A stretch of DNA of 64,000 nt. Origin: Xylocopa sonorina (lineage: Eukaryota > Arthropoda > Insecta > Hymenoptera > Apidae). The stretch covers positions 620,001 through 684,000 of the forward strand of contig NW_027490172.1 in assembly GCF_050948175.1 (NCBI RefSeq). Direction: 5' to 3'. Made by a program: the position numbers and the translations under genes. Numbering within the stretch: the stretch's first letter is position 1; each line of letters opens with the position of its first letter. This document shows, piece after piece, positions 54,802 to 64,000 of this stretch. The notes under the pieces were generated by a model that ran no database searches, was not told where the DNA came from, and saw nothing but the letters and a program-made list of their open reading frames with translations.

Positions 54802-55050
54802 ATGCTCTATCGTATTACGGAAGAATGGATATACCAATTCATTTTAAAAAATGAAGGTAACCTTCATATGTCCAACATAACTCCACTTACAAAAAAACTA
54901 TTTTCATCAACGGATGGCCCCTTTGTACTGTGCAATTTTATATTAGCAAAAACTTCTATGAAACTTATAGTTGCGTGGATATCTGAGGTGCTAATTATTA
55001 CTGCCCCACCCTGTATATTGTTATGGATGTGTCCAACAAGGCAACGATGA
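54802..55050 (+). CDS. Hypothetical open frame, 82 codons
   Basis: An ATG-started frame ending at TGA 55,048-55,050, overlapping the start of the next candidate gene in another frame. The carboxyl-terminal third is hydrophobic (IVAWISEVLIITAPPCILLW) and could span a membrane. I do not recognise it. It may be a chance frame, or part of an exon whose partners are not visible. GTAAGT-type donors upstream (54,666) suggest transcribed, spliced sequence nearby, but no consistent gene model joins them. Confidence 0.2.
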   Translation: MLYRITEEWIYQFILKNEGNLHMSNITPLTKKLFSSTDGPFVLCNFILAKTSMKLIVAWISEVLIITAPPCILLWMCPTRQR

Positions 55051-55774
55051 ACAGAGTTAAATTTAATATTATGATGTTTATTATTTTACTTATAGTATAT
55101 TTGTTTTTCTGGAATTTTGCCAAAAAACAATGTTCACGATGTCGACAGATGAATATATTTGCCTTAGAATTACAAGAGCCAACAATTTCGAAAGTAGAAT
55201 ATTTCTTTACTTCGTTAACCGAATCATTGCAAACGTTAAGTAAAGTGCGTGCCTTTCAAAACAGTCAGATGAAAATTACGATACAACGTTTCCAAGAAAT
55301 GGTACGTGCCACTGTTTTTTAATTTCCGTTTATTTAATCAAAGGAAATTTAATTGAACTATACGCAAAATTTGAAGACAAAAAGTTATTGTAATTTTACG
55401 CAACATATATGATGGTAATAAAGGATAAGTATACGGAACTGAAAATGGAAAGTAGCGAGCAGAAAAAGAAACTGATGGAGCTACAAAGTAGATTGATAAA
55501 TCCGTCAAATAATGATTCTAGGTTAATAAAATCTGTTAATCACAGAACTATTGCAAAAATCAAGTATAATCAATATTACTTCTGCTCAAAGGCTATAATA
55601 GAATTGGACCGAAATGAGTACAAAACAGGCAATTATATCTATACGTTCTATTCTATGCAAAGGCAAATATTTCAAAGAGAAAAGATGTGTTACTTACAAA
55701 TTACTTATGTTCCTAGATATCTCACTAATTCAGGCTTCTTGTCTTGCAGAACTAGTCATTCATTTAACATGTAA
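55023..55774 (+). CDS. Candidate two-exon gene: small membrane-anchored coiled-coil protein
   Basis: Exon 1 (55,023-55,301) encodes 93 residues from ATG; a second ATG at 55,047 gives a slightly shorter start. Residues about 15-32 are a strong membrane segment (NIMMFIILLIVYLFFWNF), followed by basic residues and a CxxC pair at 37 and 40. Exon 1 ends at a good donor, ATG|GTACGT. A 122-base intron ends at AAAG|GATAAG (55,422-55,423), where the polypyrimidine tract is poor. Both exons share phase 0. Exon 2 (55,424-55,774) adds 116 residues, opening with a charged heptad-like stretch (about 95-117, KYTELKMESSEQKKKLMELQ), then a Tyr-rich tail, for 209 residues in total. An AATAAA lies 180 bases downstream. 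The model predicts a single-pass membrane protein with a coiled coil. I do not recognise the family. Upstream exons are possible. The island position between two satellite arrays is unusual. Confidence 0.45.
55302..55423 (+). other. Predicted 122 bp phase-0 intron
   Basis: It begins GTACGTGCC and ends GTAATAAAG. Removing it joins two open frames without a shift; without splicing, exon 1 stops at TAA 55,320-55,322. Short introns of this size are common in insects. The acceptor context is weak, which is the main doubt. Confidence 0.45.
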
Positions 55775-55953
55775 AGGGGTCGAAGAATAGTAAAAGATTT
55801 TTATATTTCATAGCCTCACTCGATACGTCGATTGGATCACGTAAAATATCGGACATTAATTGCATCTACATCTTCAGACCTTAAATATATGATTGCAACA
55901 ACATTTTTAATAGCGTTTTAATAACATTTTTCTAATTGTTTATATCTATGTCT

Positions 55954-55959
55954 AATAAA
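55954..55959 (+). promoter_or_regulatory. Possible polyadenylation signal
   Basis: AATAAA 180 bases after the stop of the candidate gene at 55,023-55,774. The region is AT-rich, so the match alone is weak. Confidence 0.3.
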
Positions 55960-56440
55960 TATATATTAATCGAATAAGTTGCTTTACCAAAGAATAAAAG
56001 TATCTGAGGCTTACAAATCGGAGCATTACATAACAAACGTGCATCACATATATAATATTACATGTAACAAAAGATGAAGACCAAAAAGATCGTACATAAG
56101 TTGAATCCACAATGCGGTCATAGAGATACAGAAACAATTCCCAAACAATATTTTCCAAACAATAATTTAAAAAATTCAAAAAGGGGAGAGTGAAAATCCA
56201 TCTCCTTGACGATGATAAGGAACAAGTCTGCCTCATGCACTACAATATCCCAAACAGCCAGCGATTGGCACGTCAATGACAATGGATGGAACGAATTCCG
56301 TGACAGAACTGTGCTAACAAAGTGCTCCTACTCAGTTTTCGAAATGGCATACTGTTAGTGCTGGGACGGCATTCGTATCACGGCACATTAAAGCACCGAG
56401 ATACAGCACACGGGCTACACGGCCGTGACAATGACACTAT
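55960..56440. other. Intergenic sequence, no gene recognised
   Basis: AT-rich to about 56,220, then GC-richer. A 94-codon minus-strand frame (55,952-56,236) has biased hydrophobic and aromatic composition and no recognisable motif, so I do not support it. Bases 56,340-56,400 (TGGCATACTGTTAGTGCTGG) resemble 57,195-57,235 (TGGCAATATAGTGCTGG) in direct orientation, which may belong to the inverted-repeat element. Confidence 0.5.
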
Positions 56441-56525
56441 CAGCTCACCATAGCTACACGCGTGGTTGTGGCGTAGGCTGACATTTACTAATGGGGAAGC
56501 TGTTTACATAAAAATTATAAGCAAA
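56441..56525 (+). repeat. Left arm of an imperfect inverted repeat
   Basis: The reverse complement of this segment aligns with 56,980-57,095. Its reverse complement reads TTTATGTAAACAGCTTCCCC then ATTAGTAAATGTCAGCCTACG, against TTTGTATGAAAACACAGGTTCCCC then ATTGCCAAATGTGATCCTGCG in the other arm. Further out both have ACGCGTGT followed by ATGGTG. By eye roughly three quarters of positions agree, with a gap of about 24 bases. About 455 bases of AT-rich sequence lie between the arms. This suggests an old foldback or MITE-like element; no transposase frame is present. Confidence 0.5.
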
Positions 56526-56979
56526 TATGAAAAATGACTAAACTGCGCAATTTATTTATTTTGATTCCAAAATAGATACACCGGCACAAAACAAAGATAT
56601 AAGAACTCGATTTTATTATTTTCTATAAACTAGCTCGATAGGGCGATTTTTTCCATAAAGTCAATAATTACTTTGTCATAAAAATATATACACTTATTTT
56701 ATATATATTTTCTTCAATTTATTGTTACAAATTCATGCAATTGAGGGTTACATTAAATACGATGAGAGCATGTTATTTAAAAAATTACACAAGGCGAAGT
56801 TAGGGACGCAACAGCATGAATTTTTGTTTTATAAGTAACATTTTTTTTATAAATAATATTTTTAGTCTATGATGGATTGAAAGAAATATATACGACTCGC
56901 TCAATAACTATAAATATAGGAAAACGACCATCAAAATGTCTATCAATAGCCATATGCTGAACATCTACTGACATCTAAC
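56526..56979. other. AT-rich spacer between the inverted-repeat arms
   Basis: Very AT-rich, with runs of A and T, and no open frame of note. It is probably the interior of the foldback-like element or an insertion into it. Confidence 0.5.
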
Positions 56980-57095
56980 GGTTCTAATTTGTATGAAAAC
57001 ACAGGTTCCCCATTGCCAAATGTGATCCTGCGTCATTGCTGAGGAGATTCATGAATGGAGCGATGATACGCGTGTCACCATGGTGCTGGTGCTGC
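56980..57095 (-). repeat. Right arm of the imperfect inverted repeat
   Basis: Partner of 56,441-56,525. It contains an extra stretch (about 57,036-57,060) absent from the other arm. CACAGGTTCCCCATTGCC and ACGCGTGTCACCATGGTG are the best preserved parts. Confidence 0.5.
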
Positions 57096-58097
57096 GCGAT
57101 TCGCTTGTCTAGAACGTGCTGGTAACACGTTTTGGCATTTTAGTTAACGAATCCGGTCACAGATGACTACGAATCAGTTGACACTCCTCGGAAGTGGCAA
57201 TATAGTGCTGGCATGGTGTCGCTACCACCTTGCCGTTTGTTATCTGGGATGCTTTTTAGTGCATTATTCGGAATTTAATTTGAACACATAGCTACTTAAT
57301 GCGATATAAGAATATAAAACGAAGAACTATCCACTACCATCAGGAGTAAAAACAATGTTTGGTACGGAAAGTTCATTGTAAAATATAATCAAGCAGTTAA
57401 TATATCAAATCACAGCACACAATAAATCACTGAATGTATAACGATATGAATAGTAAGAAAAACATATTTACCTGTTAGATGTTTATAAATTCAAATTTAA
57501 AAGTCCAAGTCACATTTAATATATTATTGTTTAACAAGGTGATTTAATGTTGTTTCAAATAGGCGTGCAGAACTAACTCGTACTTCTGTCAATGTAATTT
57601 CATTCGAAAAATACAAAGGATAAGAGGAAATATTCTCCAATATATAACATATATAAATCAACGGATGCAAGAGAGAACACTCGACCTCGGTATAATGAGA
57701 CCGGGGCGTCATCCTGCAGTAATCGTATAACGCATGTTCCGAGGTGGTGTAGAGAGGGAATGTGGAGGGTGAAAAGCATAAAATAACAACAATGTAACTA
57801 AAGAGAAAGAGAAAGAAAATATGTGGAAGCATTGCATTTATTAAGAGGAAATCCTAGAAATATCAAACAACAGATTATATACCATACTGTAAGGGTAAGG
57901 TACAACGAAATAGACGATATCGTGAGAGAAACTACAAAAATCGAGAAACTTAAAAAGAAAATAATAATTTAGATTGAGCGAATCAATATCACTGATCCCG
58001 GCAAGCTTAATGGAAAACGCATAACGATGAATCGGTTAGAGTATAAGATAGATGTTGGTCGCGGTTTGAGTGGCCCTGGGAATCCTTTGCCCGCATC
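57096..58097. other. Non-satellite sequence, no gene recognised
   Basis: About 1 kb, GC-richer to 57,260, then AT-rich. A 102-codon minus-strand frame (57,524-57,832) starts with a hydrophobic segment resembling a signal or membrane helix, encoded by the complement of a purine-rich GAAA/GAGA tract, which gives such runs by composition alone. No domain was recognised. Confidence 0.5.
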
Positions 58098-58131
58098 AGG
58101 GCAGGCAGTAGAATGGTGGAGAGCCTGCCCT
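58098..58131. repeat. Perfect hairpin at the island/right-array boundary
   Basis: AGGGCAGGC at 58,098-58,106 and GCCTGCCCT at 58,123-58,131 form a nine-base perfect stem with a 16-base loop. Satellite homology begins within a few bases, at CCTGTTGCTT. There is no T-run, so it is not a terminator of bacterial type. Confidence 0.6.
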
Positions 58132-59970
58132 CCTGTTGCTTAGATCTATAGAATTCATATTCTATTGTAGAGTAGAAGCAGATAATTATAATGCTTTTCA
58201 TAGAAGATTACAGCTTACTTAATTCGAAACGTTGAAATGAGATGAGTCATGGCATTGTATAATGCATTAGTACTCTATTGTCTCGACATGTAGACACTAC
58301 GAAGGGCAATCCTGTTGCATGGAGCTGTAGAATTTACATTCTTATGAAGTTTTAAAGCAGATAAGCATAGAGCTATGCATAAGAGATTACAGCATTCTTA
58401 CTTTGAAACGATGAAATGGGATGCGCCAGCGCATTGCATGGAGAATTCTAGCTCGATTGCTTTAACAGATAGACACTACGGAGCGCCATACCGTTGCATG
58501 GAATTATATAGTTCACATTCTATTGAAGACCTCTAACAGTTAAGCACAATGTTATGGATATATGATTACAGATTCTTTGCATTGAAACGTTGAAATGAGA
58601 TGCGACATCGCGCTGATTGAAGTATTAGAAATGTCTTGCTTGGACACGTAGAGATCTGGAAACGATATTCTGTTGCAAGTAAGTATAGGATTCACATCCT
58701 TCTAAGATCTAGATGCAGACAAATGTAACATATTGCATACAACAATGCAATTTACCATGAATCATTGAAATGACTTGCGACATCGTGTTGAATGAAGCAA
58801 TAGAACTCTATTGCTTCGAAAAGTAGACATCTAAGGACGCAATTCCCTTGCAAGGAAGTGTAGAAATCGCAGTCTTTTGGCGTGTGTATGCAGACAAGCA
58901 TAACGAGATGTGTAGAGTATTTTTATCTACTTACATACTTCGAACTGTTGATATCAAATGCGATATCGCGTTTTATATAGCATTATAAATCTATTGCTTC
59001 AATACGTGCACATCTAGAAACGCTACCTCCTGGCAAGATATTGTAGGATTTTTATACTGTTGACGTGTAGAAGCAGATAAACGTAACGCGTTTCATTGAA
59101 TATTAAATCTCAACACGCGGCATTGAAATGAGATGCGACATCGGTCTGAATAAAGTAATAGAACTTTATTGCTTCGACAAGTAGATATCTAAAAACGCTA
59201 TTCCCCTGTAAGGGAGTGTAGGGTTCACATTCGCTCGAAGTGTAGAAGAGTAGAACGTAACGCGCTGCATTGAATATTACATCTTACATTACACATTGAA
59301 ATGTGATGCGAGATCGCGATGATTGATGTATTAGAACTCTATTGCTTCGACACATTTACAACCAGAATCGCTATCCTCTTGTCAGGAAGTGTGGAAACCA
59401 CACTATTGGGGCGCAGAAGCAGATGAGCATAATGATATATACAATGCATTAAAATCTACATACATACTTCGAACTCTTGATGTGAAATGATATATCGCGT
59501 TCCATGAAGCATTAGAACTCCTATGCCTCGATTCGTAGACATCTAGAAACACTGTTCCGTAGCAAGCAAGTGCGGTATTTGCATTATTTTCAAGTGCAGA
59601 TGAGATATAAATAACGTTAGCGTTGACATTGCATCTTAACATGAGACATAGATATGAGATGCGATATAGCGCTATATGAAGTATTAGAAATCTATTGCAT
59701 AGATATGTAGACTTCAGGAAACGCTATTACGTAGCAAGGAAGTGTGAGATTTACATTCCTCTGAAGCGTTGCCGAGATATACATAACGCGTTACATACAA
59801 ATACATCTTGTCATTTTTCACAGAAATCATCTGCGAAATCGCGTTTAACGAAGCATTACAACTCTATTGCTCCGACACGTAGACATCTACAAGCTATATT
59901 CCGTAGCAAGAAAGTGTGGGATTTACATTCATTTGAAGTGAATACGATGTATGCATGACACTTCGCAATG
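58125..59970 (+). repeat. Degenerate inner edge of the right array
   Basis: About ten satellite monomers in the reverse orientation to the left array, strongly diverged. The GAAATGAGATG landmark lies near 58,234, 58,413, 58,592 and 58,767, then about 58,950, spacing 179, 179, 175 and about 183, so unit length is looser than in the core. The first four units share CATGGAGCTGTAGAATT-type sequence not seen in the left array. Plus-strand frames in it (for example 59,695-59,958) are the same satellite frame as on the minus strand of the left array, which confirms the inversion. Confidence 0.85.
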
Positions 59971-62900
59971 AATATTATATCTTATCATGAAAAATAGAAA
60001 TGAGATGCGATTTCGCGTTTTAAGAAGCATTACAACTCTGTTGCTTCGATACGTAGACATCTGGCAACGCTACTTCCTAGCAAGAAAGTGTCGCAGTTAC
60101 ATTCATTTGGAGTAAATACGAGGAGTACATAACACTTCGCAATGAATATTATGTCTTGTCATGAAACATAGAAATGAGATGCGATATCTCGTTTTAAGAA
60201 GCATTAGAACTCTATTGCATTTATACGTAGACATCTGCTAACGCTAGTTCCTTGCAAGGAAGTGTCGCATTTACATTTTTCTGAAGTGAATACAAAGTAT
60301 TCATAACACTTCGCAATTAATACTATATCTTATCATGGAACATAGAAATGAGATGCGATATCTCGTTTTAAGAAGCATTAGAACACTATTGGTTCGATAG
60401 GTAGACATCTGCAAGCGCTATTTCCTAGCAAGGAAGTGTCGCATTTACATTAATTTAAAGTGTATGCGAGGTATACATAACACTTCGCAATGAATATTAT
60501 GTCTTATCATGAAACATAGAAGTGGGATGCGATATCTCGTTTTAAGAAGCATTAGAACTCTATTGCTTCGATACGTAGACATCTCCAAACGCTATTTCCT
60601 AGCATGGAAGTGTCGCACTTACATTCTTTTGAAGTGAATACGAGGTATTCACGACATTTCGCAATTAATATTATATCATATCATGAAACAAAGAAATGAG
60701 ATGCGATATCCCGTTTTAAGAGGCATTAGCACTCTGTTGCTTCGATACGTAGACATCTGCAAACGCTGTCTCCTAGCAAAGAAGTGTAGCATTTACATTC
60801 ATTTGAAGTGTATGCGAGGTATACATAACAATTCGCAATGACTATTATATCTTATCATGATACATAGAAATGAGATGCGATATCTCGTTTTAAGAAGCAC
60901 TAGAACTCCATTGCTTCGATACGTAGACATCTGCTAACGCTATTTCCTGGGAAGGAAGTGTCGCACTTACAGTCATTTGAAGCCTAGGCGAGGAATACAT
61001 AACACTTCGCAGTGAATATTATACCACATCATGAATCATAGAAATGAGATGCGACATATCGTTTTAAGAGGCATTAGAACACTATTGCTTCGATAGGTAG
61101 ACATCTGCAAGCGCTACTTCCTAGCAAGGAATTGTCGCATTTATATTAATTTAAAGTGTGTGCGATGTATACATAACACTTCGCAATGAATATTATGTCT
61201 TATCATGAAACATAGAAGTGAGATGCAATATCTCGTTTTAAGAAGCATTAGCACTCTGTTGCCTCGATACGTAGACATCTGCAAACGCTATTTCCTAGCA
61301 TGGAAGTGTCATATTTACATTTCTTTGAAGTGAATACGAGATATTCATGACACACCGCAACTAATATTATATCATATCATGAAGCAAAGGAATGAGATGC
61401 GATATCCCGTTTTAAGAAGCATTAGAACTCTATTGCTTCGATACGTAGACATCTGCAAACGTTATCTCCTAGCAAAGAAGTGTAGCATTTACATTCATTT
61501 GAAGTGTATGCGAGGTATACATAACACTTCGCAGTGACTATTATATCTTATCATGATACATAGAAATGAGATGCGATATCGCGTTTTAAGAAGCATTAGA
61601 ACTCTATTGCTTCAATACGTAGACATCTGCAGACGCTATTTCCTAGGAACGAAGTGTCGCACTTCCATTCATTTGAAGTGTGTGCGAGGTATACATGACA
61701 CTTCGCAATGAATATTATATCTTATCATGAAACATAGAAATGAGATGTAATATGGCGATTTAAGATGCATTAGAACTCTAATGCCACTATACGTAGACAC
61801 CTGCAAACGCTATTTCCCAGCAAGGTAGTGTCGCATTTACATTCGTCTGAAGTGTATGCGAGGTATACATGATACTTCGCAATGAATATTATATATTATC
61901 ATGAAACATAGATATGAGATGCGATATCGCGAATTAGCAAGCTTTAGCAATCTATTGCTTCCATACGTAGACATCTGCAAAAGCTACTTCCTAGCAAGGA
62001 AGTGTCGCATTTACATTCTCTTGAAAGGAATACGAGGCATACATGACACTCCACAGTGAATATTACATCTTATCATGAAACATTGATATGAGATGCAATA
62101 TGGCGATATAAGAAGCATTAGAACTCTATTGCTTCGATACGTAGACATCTGCAAACGATATTTCCAAGCAAGGAAGTGTCGCATTTACGTTCTTTTGAAG
62201 TGAGTACAAGGTGTACATGACACTCCACAATGAATATTATATATTATCATGAAACATAGCAATGAGTAGCGATATCGCGTTTTGAGAAGCATTAGAACTC
62301 TAATGCTACGATAAGTAGACATCTGCAAAGGCTATTTCCTAGCAAGGAAGTGTCGCATTTACATTCTTTTGAAGTGAATACGAGGTATTCATAACACTGC
62401 ACAATGAATATTATATCTTATCATGAAACATAGAAATGAGATGCTATAGCGCGATTTAAGAAGCTTTAGAAATCTGTTGCTTCGATTCGTAGATATCTGC
62501 AAACGCTATTTCCTAGCATGGAAGTGTCGTATTTACATTCCTTTGAAGTGTATACGAGATATTCATGACACACCGCAACTAATATTATATCATATCATGA
62601 AGCAAAGAAATGAAATGCGATATCCCGTTTTAAGAAGCATTAGAATTCTATTGCTTCAATACGTAGACATCTGCAAACGCTGTCTCCTAGCAAAGAAGTG
62701 TAGCATTTACATTCATTTGAAGTGAGTAAGAGGTGTACATGACACTTCGCAGTGAATATTATATCTTAACATGAAACTTAGAACTGAGATGCGATATCGC
62801 GTTTTAAGAAACGTTAGAACCCTACTGCTACGAAACGCAGACATCTGGAAACGCTATTTCCTAGAAACGAAGTGTCGCATTTACATTCTTTTGAAGTCAA

Positions 62901-63698
62901 TACGAGGTATACATAACACTGCACAGTGAATATTCTTCCTTATCACGAAACGGAGAAATGAAATGCGATATCGCGATTTAAGAAGCATTAGAACTCTATT
63001 GCTTCGATACGGAAACATCTGGAAACGCTATTTCATAGCAAGGCAGTGTCGCATTTACATTTCTCTGAAGTGAATAATAGTCTATACAATGACTATTATA
63101 TCTTATCATAAAACATAGGAATGCGATGCGATATCGAGGTTTAAAACGCATTAGAACTCTATTGCTACGATACGTAGACATTTGCAAACGCTACTTAATA
63201 GTAAGGAAGTGTCGCATTTACATTCTTTGGAGTGAATACGAGGTATTCAAGACACTTCGCAATTAATATCATTTCTTACCATGAAACATAGAAATGAGAT
63301 GCGAAATCGCGTTTTAAGAAGAATCAGAACTATATTGCTACGATACGTAGATATCTGGAGACGCTATTTTCTAGCAAGAAAGTGTCGCGTTTACATTTTT
63401 TAGAAGTGAATGCGAGGTATACATGACACATCGCAGTGGATTTCATATCTTACCAGGAAAAATAGAAATGAGATGCGATACCGCGTTTAAAGAAGCATTA
63501 GAACTGTATTGCATCGATACGCAGACATCCAGAAACTCTATTACGTCGCAAGGAAGAGTGGGATTTACATTCTTTCGACGTGCAGACGAGATATACATAA
63601 CGAGTTGCTCTGAATACTACATCTTATCATGATACAGAGAAATGAGATGCGATATCGCGTTTTATGGAGAATTAGAACACTATTGCTTCGATATGTAG
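59971..63698 (+). repeat. Right satellite array, 174 bp monomer, inverted, about 21 copies
   Basis: GATGCGAT landmarks give exact 174-base steps: GCGAT begins at 60,007, 60,181, 60,355 and 60,529. On this strand the unit reads GAAACATAGAAATGAGATG then GCGATATC, which is the reverse complement of the left array. Most units carry CTTCGCAATGAATATTA, the B-type signature. Neighbouring units differ more from each other than in the left core, and the 58-codon frame is usually broken. The array ends abruptly within a unit at 63,698 (GCTTCGATATGTAG). Confidence 0.93.
60360..61750. repeat. Two copies of a 4-monomer (696 bp) HOR in the right array
   Basis: GCGATATCCCG begins at 60,703 and 61,399 (696 = 4 x 174) and again at 62,617 (1,218 = 7 x 174). 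The unit with CGATAGGTAGACATCTGCAA and ATTAATTTAAAGTGT at about 60,390 recurs near 61,086. The copies are visibly diverged, so this duplication is older than most in the left array. Confidence 0.75.
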
Positions 63699-64000
63699 TG
63701 TGACGTGGTGACGTCACAAGGCTTGCTCACCCCCCCCCCTGCTTCAGTTAGACTAGCTCGCAGGTCACCACCCATGCGAGAAGCGCGACACGGACAATCG
63801 CGATAGCTATACTTGCGAAGAGCGTGAAATACGCGATGGTAGAATCTCCCCCCCCCCCCCCCCCGTTCTTTTCTCTCTCACCGTTCTACGGATTAGACTG
63901 GCGGGCTGATTGAAGAAGCGTCCCAGGAGACACTCCTTCGGCGGATTAAAATACCATAGGTTCGCGGAAGGGCTGTGCGCCGAGGTAGCGTGACGGGCTC
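63699..64000. mobile_element. GC-rich sequence interrupting a monomer, probable mobile-element end
   Basis: Satellite stops within a monomer after GATATGTAG and a sequence beginning TGTGACGTGG follows. A TGT start is typical of LTRs. It contains the ten-base palindrome GTGACGTCAC (63,708-63,717), a C10 run (63,730-63,739) and a C17 run (63,848-63,864). Composition is much GC-richer than the satellite. It does not resemble the LTR at 52,828. The other end lies outside the window, so an insertion is inferred, not shown; it could also be the true end of the array. No coding frame of note. Confidence 0.45.
63708..63717. promoter_or_regulatory. GTGACGTCAC palindrome (CRE-like)
   Basis: It contains TGACGTCA, the consensus site of CREB/ATF-type bZIP factors, nine bases inside the new sequence. 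In an LTR this could be a promoter element; here function is inference. Confidence 0.3.

Noticed and set aside
54641..54847. Plus-strand 68-codon frame
   Set aside because: It starts at GTG, has no motif, and contains a donor-like GTAAGT in its first codons.
55952..56236. Minus-strand 94-codon frame
   Set aside because: Low-complexity hydrophobic and aromatic product, no motif, and it overlaps the 3' region of the better supported plus-strand candidate.
57524..57832. Minus-strand 102-codon frame with a signal-like start
   Set aside because: The hydrophobic start is explained by a purine-rich tract; no family resemblance.
58007..58201. Minus-strand 64-codon frame
   Set aside because: It spans the boundary into satellite sequence, so one end is satellite-derived.

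Overview
The window is eukaryotic and heterochromatic. It is dominated by one tandem satellite family with a 174 bp monomer. There is no bacterial gene organisation. What looks eukaryotic is the satellite itself, an AT-rich island holding a candidate gene with a short GT-AG intron, and fragments resembling LTR retrotransposons. An arthropod, perhaps an insect, fits best, but nothing here fixes the species. The satellite could be centromeric or pericentromeric; the sequence alone cannot show which.

Layout. (1) Bases 1 to about 51,300 are an uninterrupted satellite array of roughly 295 monomers that continues past the left end of the window. It is built from monomer subtypes arranged in nested higher-order repeats (HORs) of 1, 3, 4, 5, 7, 8, 14, 16, 18, 22 and 24 monomers. 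(2) About 51,300-52,827 is the degenerate edge of that array. (3) 52,828-53,431 looks like an LTR followed by a primer-binding site. (4) 53,432-58,124 is an AT-rich non-satellite island with one plausible two-exon gene (55,023-55,774, on +), an old inverted-repeat element and otherwise unrecognised sequence. (5) About 58,125-63,698 is a second array of the same satellite in the opposite orientation, about 32 monomers, older and less homogenised. (6) 63,699-64,000 is GC-rich sequence that cuts a monomer abruptly, probably the start of another mobile element.

The many long open frames on the minus strand of the left array are a by-product of a monomer length divisible by three (174 = 58 x 3) in which one frame happens to lack stops. 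I do not annotate them as genes. No tRNA, rRNA, CRISPR or recognisable transposase or reverse transcriptase gene was seen.

The most interesting points are the inverted pair of arrays around a possible gene island, the replacement of an older monomer type (kept at both inner edges and in the right array) by a newer one in the left core, the multi-scale HOR history including a 4,177 bp tandem duplication, and a dyad element in the monomer whose arms are kept while its centre varies.
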